Source: Colias croceus
Lineage: Eukaryota; Arthropoda; Insecta; Lepidoptera; Pieridae
Assembly: GCF_905220415.1 (NCBI RefSeq)
Contig: NC_059542.1
Coordinates: 558,001 to 622,000 of the forward strand
Direction: 5' to 3'
Length of the DNA: 64,000 nucleotides
The notes under the pieces are model-generated. The model did not search any database, had not been told where the DNA came from, and worked only from the letters and a program-made list of their open reading frames with translations. Shown piece after piece: positions 59,123-64,000 of the stretch (positions are counted from its first letter, which is position 1; each line of letters opens with the position of its first letter). Position numbers and translations under genes: made by a program.

Positions 59123-59507
59123 CAGGGTGTCCCACTGTTGGTAAACTAAGCTCAAAGGAGCTTATAGTTTTGCATACGCTGAGCACCTACAAATTCTTAT
59201 ACCTAAAATTCCAGACGCAGTTTTTTTTAAAAAAGATGAATTCTTAAAACTCTATGTGTACACTCATAACAAGCAACCCGCCTAGCTTTGTTAACAGCAC
59301 GTGACCTGTCGTTTAAGATTATATTTTCATAGACAAAATGCTCACATTAGTGAGGCGGTATTTGCGCGAAGCTAGAAGAGAAAACATGGATTTTCAGGAA
59401 AAATGTAGCAAACATTTTTTGATGTAATTTTGTTGTATTTTTTACGTGATCAGTGTATGCAAAACTACAAGTCCCTTCGCGCTTAGTACCAATAGTGGGA
59501 CACCCTG
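59123..59507. mobile_element. TIR element with CAGGGTGTCCCAC ends
   Basis: 385 bp; arms of about 65 bp (CAGGGTGTCCCACTGTTGGT and TAGTTTTGCATACGCTGAGC) are inverted and flanked by TA on each side, as in Tc1/mariner-type elements. It ends only 43 bp before the vg coding exon's acceptor. Confidence 0.82.
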
Positions 59508-59597
59508 TATAATATGTTACCCTGGTACTAATCCACGTCCCGTCCACAGCGTCCAGGCGGGCACGAGCGGAGCGGTGCGCGCGGTAGGGCGGGGGGC

Positions 59598-59630
59598 ATG
59601 GGGCGCGCGCGGCGGCCGGGATGGCGGTGA
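59598..59630 (+). CDS. Upstream ORF overlapping the vg start (10 aa)
   Basis: ATG at 59598 opens a frame of ten codons (MGRARRPGWR) that stops at TGA 59628-59630, seven bases past the vg ATG. Ribosomes using it would miss the main start. It lies inside the same exon, after the acceptor. Confidence 0.5.
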   Translation: MGRARRPGWR

Positions 59631-59728
59631 GCTGCCCCGAGGTGATGTACGGAGCCTACTACCCCTACCTGTACGGCCGCGGCGCCGCCAGATCCTTCCA
59701 CCACGCGCCGCACTTTCAGTACGATCGG
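59621..59728 (+). CDS. vg: Vestigial, first coding exon (36 aa, gene continues past window)
   Basis: Encodes MAVSCPEVMYGAYYPYLYGR followed by GAARSFHHAPHFQYDR. The first 20 residues match the N-terminus of Drosophila Vestigial, the wing-selector co-activator that partners Scalloped/TEAD through a domain encoded further downstream (not in the window). The exon starts at the acceptor CCGTCCACAG (exon from 59550) and ends at the donor GTGAGT (59729), phase 0. The 5' untranslated part is very GC-rich and carries a short overlapping uORF. In Drosophila, vg is controlled by enhancers in its introns; intron 2 here is long and repeat-poor. Confidence 0.93.
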
Positions 59729-60513
59729 GTGAGTTGCCTCAGCTACGTCATAAGCAATCATATATTATGGTAAACTAACTGTTCAAATACTGTCAAGCAA
59801 ATGATAAAATGATATTGTTACACCTATCTATTGTATCCTATCTTGGCATATTGTACCATTGTCCATGTGTCTTCAAGTTTTAAATTTGAGAAAAAGATCT
59901 ACCACACAAACAAATGAATCTACCCACCTAAAAGATAAAATCTCACTTAGGTAGGTACCTAGTTCAAAAGTTTAAATATTACATGGACCAATGTAAAAGT
60001 ATGGAAATGCAACGTTCTCTAATAGTTTTCTAATAATCTTTCTCCAGAGGCGTTTGCTACTATTAAAAGTATTATGTTACCAAAGTCAGGAAAATTAACT
60101 GTAAAGAAATGCCTGTTGAACGAAAAAAAATCCAACGACTGAAGAATGTTCGAATGTTACATCTGCATGCTGCAGTTATTATCTTTTCGTTACTCAAATT
60201 ACTGAAAATATTTCACAACAACATCTTATCACACTTGTCGATATTTCGTTACAAATGTAACCAACACACAGAAACATCTTAATCGATCCGCATATTTTAT
60301 TAACGTTTAACAAAATTCCGTAAATACCGTTACATTACCAAGTGTTGTATCGCGCGTAGTGGAAACAATTAAGAAATTTATACCTTCATACTAAAACACG
60401 CGAATTCCGACCGTGATATACTGATCGTGTGTAACTATGTGTTTAAATGTATTGATGGTCTGACTTGGAGACAAAACGTTAAATAGCACATGTAAACGCG
60501 CAAACAATTCTAT

Positions 60514-60533
60514 ATTTGCATAATAATTTGCAT
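60514..60533 (+). promoter_or_regulatory. Paired POU octamers in vg intron 2
   Basis: ATTTGCAT occurs twice with 4 bp between (60514-60521, 60526-60533). This is the canonical POU-domain octamer; the pair lies in a repeat-free patch. Confidence 0.35.
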
Positions 60534-61130
60534 ATGTGATACATCACTACTGCGTGTACGAGAACTGTTTTATAAATCTATGTAATGTTAAAATAGACCA
60601 TTTTATGATTTTATACAAAGTATGTTGAGCCCTAATTAAGTTACGGAGATTGAAGTGATAATGTTACAATTTTTATCTAGATCAGTTTTAAATAAGATAA
60701 ATGATATGAATGTGTAGTATGTATATTATATTTTATTATTATTAAGGCCCAATTGTGTGCTAGGAGCAATTAAACCGAATTAATGTACGAATATAAACTT
60801 GTTATCTAACCGTGTTTCGAAATTTGAACATTTAAATAAAAAAAAATACATCTTTAAATTTTCCTTGTCTAGTTTTTTTTACATGTACCTTCCTACTTAA
60901 ATAAATTTAAGTTTATAAAAAGTGTAAATTAAAACTAATTCGCAATTGAAATGCGTAGGTAATAATAGTTGTTAGTTAATTATCTATTGTACAGATTTTA
61001 TAGTATATTGTTTAGATTTTATAGCTTGTCAACAGTCAAGCATGCATGATCGCATGATGCAACCAGGCTGTTCTGGGTGCAATGAAAAAGACTAATCTAA
61101 ACCATCTCAATATACAAGTTACTATTGTTA

Positions 61131-61331
61131 TCTATACTGAGTATTATAAAGCTGAAGAGTTTGTTCGTTTGTTTAAACGCACTAATCTCAGGAACTATTG
61201 GTCCGATTTGAAAAATTATTTCGGTGTTAGATAGCCCATTTATCGAGGAAGGCTAGTAGGAGGAAGGTATAAGCTATATACCATTACACTAAGAGCGGAG
61301 CCACGCGGGTGAAACCGCGAAGCGCAGCTAG
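61131..61331 (+). mobile_element. Helitron-like element, GCGCAGCTAG end
   Basis: TCTATACTGAGTATTATAAA start, GATAGCCCATTTATCGAGGA middle, AAACCGCGAAGCGCAGCTAG end. Confidence 0.75.
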
Positions 61332-63472
61332 TAACAAATATGTTGACCATCTACATTACATGTTACTAGATTAACCAACAATTTAAAAACTATATTATCA
61401 TCACGTTAAAAACGTAAATACCTGAATATTATCATTCTATCAAATAACTACAAGAAAGTGAAAACTAGGTGAGCGGGGTCGCACCTTTGAGACATAAAGA
61501 TAACAGCTCATTAACTGTGATATTTGATACCGAGATCTGGCGATAACCGGCCAGCTGCTAGCGCTAGTAAATATGTATTAGTTTTATTGCTGTACTAACT
61601 ACCCGCTATGGGTTTGCTCGTTCTAATAAGGAACTTGGAATAAAGTTAAAAAAAATCTTATGATGAATGAACCCATTGGTAATTTTCATAATCATATGAA
61701 AACCTGTTGCAATTTGGAATTATTAAACTATAAAACTGTTTAGATTTTTGACTTACCCACTTGGATGACTACTGTGCTGACGCACGAAAAAAAACTATAG
61801 TGAGCCCTATTAAAATTTTCATTATATTTTGTTCCTAATTGATAACCCGAAGGTATACAATATACATCCAACTTGTAGTGATGTAGCATTCTAATTTACA
61901 TAATCTTACGATTAATAATTTAACAATAAATTTAGATTTAAAATATGTTTGATTAAAATTGAATGCAGGTTAATGTGCAGGTAATTTAATCTTGGCGCCA
62001 ACAAGTGGCGGCGAATCAACGGAGATTTCTTGTGTTTGTGTCATATAATTAATTAATTAATTATTAGATAAATTCTATGTTGTAAAAGTGTTCATTTATT
62101 ATGCATATTATTAATTAATTCTTAACTTGTTCATTATGTGATGTTGAATCATTTGATGCTAACGGTGTATTATTATAATATATTATTAACAGTAACTATT
62201 TTAAACGTTTTCATGGCAATTGGCAACCCTATTGTAATAAAAGCAATTTCCGAATATTGTCTCATAGAATGGTTAAAATTAATTGTATTCTTACTGCAAT
62301 GATACAGTAGGTACCTACCTTCTAAAAAAGCATATAATTGTTTATTTATAAAAGCTTTTAAATTGTAAAATTGCAATAATTATGTAATAATGGCATAACG
62401 ACATGAATTATCCATGTTTAAATAAATACTGCATTGCATCTACAATTACATGGAATGGTTGATTTTATTCAACAGTAAGGTTCTCTTGAGAAATCAAAGA
62501 AGTTGTTAACTTGTCACTATTTATTAATATTTTATGAAGATGACGGTCCTTGGATGTAGGGTTGACAAAAATATATATTTTATTATTATTTTGCATTGCA
62601 TGCTAATGCGTCTTTATTTCTCTATTGATAAATAAAATAGTTACCGTTAATCGTTATAAAACTATAGAAGAGAATTAATGTTCTTATAGCTAAACGAGAA
62701 AAAGTAAAGATTTACGCGTGAAATATAATAGGTAGAATACTAGATACCTACCTAGTCCATACTCAAATAAACCACACCTACCACATAAAAAAAAACTAAT
62801 TGAACAAATTAACTCAGGTAAGTGATATCTTTCAATCACAGAAAACTTTATAAAAATAATGGAATTCGGTTTTAATAAAATTAGTCTTTAGTCCCCATAT
62901 CTATCCACTGATTACATTAACTATCAGTTTTTATGGTCAAGTGGCAACCCTAAAATCAAGTGACACTAGAATGTGTATCGATATGTGATTGAGGAAACCG
63001 TGACTTCTTGTGGTCTTTTCGCTTGCGCAACTGTTCCTTGACAATGTAATACAATGTGAATAGACGTTTTACATAGTGTGGTTCGTTTCTCAGGTTTTAA
63101 TAGACCACAAATAACTTAAGTGAAAAATCGAAGCACTTTGATATTCTGCAATGATTTATGATTTCCAGTGAACATCACATTAACCTACAGCTGTTAATTT
63201 TTTAAACCAAAAGAAAACTAGGTGCTATCGTCTGTTGTTACGGATAAATTCCACGATATTCCACGTTAATAATATCGTGTAGATGTATCAAAAAGTGGGT
63301 AATAATAATAAGGAATATAATTATTTTACGCACATCTTTTCTTAAGTTTTTGCTGAATATCAATATCTTATTTTAGTGGAGGTACATTAATAGCTCTATC
63401 TATTAATATTGCTTTAAAAAAATAGCAATATCCACTAAGCGTATATAATATGAATTCATGAATTACATAAGT

Positions 63473-63480
63473 CGTGGGAA
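63473..63480 (+). promoter_or_regulatory. Su(H)-type site in vg intron 2
   Basis: CGTGGGAA matches the consensus YGTGRGAA for the Notch effector Su(H). Drosophila's vg boundary enhancer, also in intron 2, needs a Su(H) site. A single 8-mer can occur by chance. Confidence 0.4.
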
Positions 63481-64000
63481 TTCAATCAGTAGGTACGCGT
63501 ATTTATTTTTTTCCTACTAAGTGCTGATTGCGCGTCATTTATATGTGCGTTTGTAATTTTTTTCCAAGATAAATTAATAACTGCATAAAAACAAGTTCAT
63601 AAAAACATTGCCTTAAATGTATTTAAGTAGCTATAATTTTTAAACTGGTTACTACGCGTGATATTGTTTGCATTTAACTGGAGTCTTGCTCAAGATTTTA
63701 TCTCCATTTTAGATCGTTCCTCTTTTTAAGATAAACTTTTAATTAACATCGTTCTATGTATTAAAATAAATACTAAATTATAACAATTTTAGTTTCAGTA
63801 TAGTATGCATAAATATAAGTAAGCTTCCCCTCTTCGAGATTTTCCAAAATAATTGTAAGATTTTTTTTTCAATTTCCGCTTCTGTTTATGTTAGTCTAAT
63901 CGTTTATGTATTGTATTAAGAAATTATTATTAAACTTGTTTGTTTACAATTTGCTGTGAATCACAATAAATCATTTTCAATTTGAATTTGAACACAATTC

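Larger units (their letters stand above)
49846..59549 (+). other. vg: Inferred vg intron 1 (~9.7 kb)
   Basis: Bounded by GTAATT at 49846 and CCGTCCACAG ending at 59549. Filled with TAGG-type microsatellites and the MITEs and Helitron-like elements listed separately. A degenerate Helitron-type fragment is at 50790-50870. About 53400-53660 looks repetitive but I cannot classify it. Confidence 0.5.
59729..64000 (+). other. vg: Start of vg intron 2, repeat-poor
   Basis: No exon seen to the window end. Only one transposon copy (61131-61331) in over 4 kb, in contrast to intron 1. Less AT-rich, single-copy-looking patches at about 60280-60560, 61470-61570, 61970-62040 and 63220-63560 are candidate regulatory elements. 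In Drosophila, vg intron 2 holds the wing boundary enhancer. Confidence 0.5.

Noticed and set aside
59446..59778. 110-codon plus-strand frame over the vg exon
   Set aside because: It crosses a transposon end, an acceptor and the vg start in the wrong frame.

Overview
This is a lepidopteran (moth or butterfly) nuclear genomic window. The background is AT-rich. It carries many Helitron-like elements ending in GCTAG, tRNA-derived SINEs, palindromic TAGGTACCTA microsatellites and introns with GT-AG borders. I see no bacterial-style operons, rRNA genes or CRISPR arrays. Two conserved developmental or signalling genes lie head to head.

Layout. (1) 1-20 kb: AT-rich sequence with no gene I can support. 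It holds a complete gag-only Ty3/gypsy-type LTR element with LTRs that read as identical (3806-6230), a cysteine-rich CXC-type ORF tightly bracketed by 166-bp inverted repeats (6549-7760), a truncated piggyBac element with intact TTAA ends (15015-15980) and several Helitron-like copies. (2) 20-25.3 kb: a repeat-poor AT-rich block downstream of cnk. (3) 25.3-42.75 kb, minus strand: connector enhancer of KSR (cnk), rebuilt here as 21 coding exons whose splice phases agree throughout (SAM, CRIC, PDZ, long Pro/Ser/charged linker, PH, C-terminal tail; 1359 aa), plus an alternative last exon. Its introns hold many transposons, some touching splice sites, and a 25-bp minisatellite. (4) 42.75-49.5 kb: the shared upstream region of the two genes, rich in MITEs. 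(5) 49.5-64 kb, plus strand: the 5' end of vestigial (vg), with a CpG-rich probable promoter and non-coding exon 1 near 49.5-49.85 kb, a ~9.7 kb intron 1 full of nested transposons, the first coding exon at 59621-59728, and the start of a repeat-poor intron 2 that runs off the window.

How the genes work: CNK is a membrane-associated scaffold that helps KSR and RAF assemble in Ras/MAPK signalling. Vestigial is the TEAD/Scalloped co-activator that specifies wing identity. They are neighbours here; nothing in the sequence shows that they are functionally coupled.

I did not find a convincing new multi-gene system. The best leads are the inverted-repeat-bracketed CXC ORF beside the gag-only LTR element, the hidden conserved last exon of cnk, a uORF overlapping the vg start codon, candidate regulatory sites in vg intron 2, and several transposon nestings whose order can be read directly.
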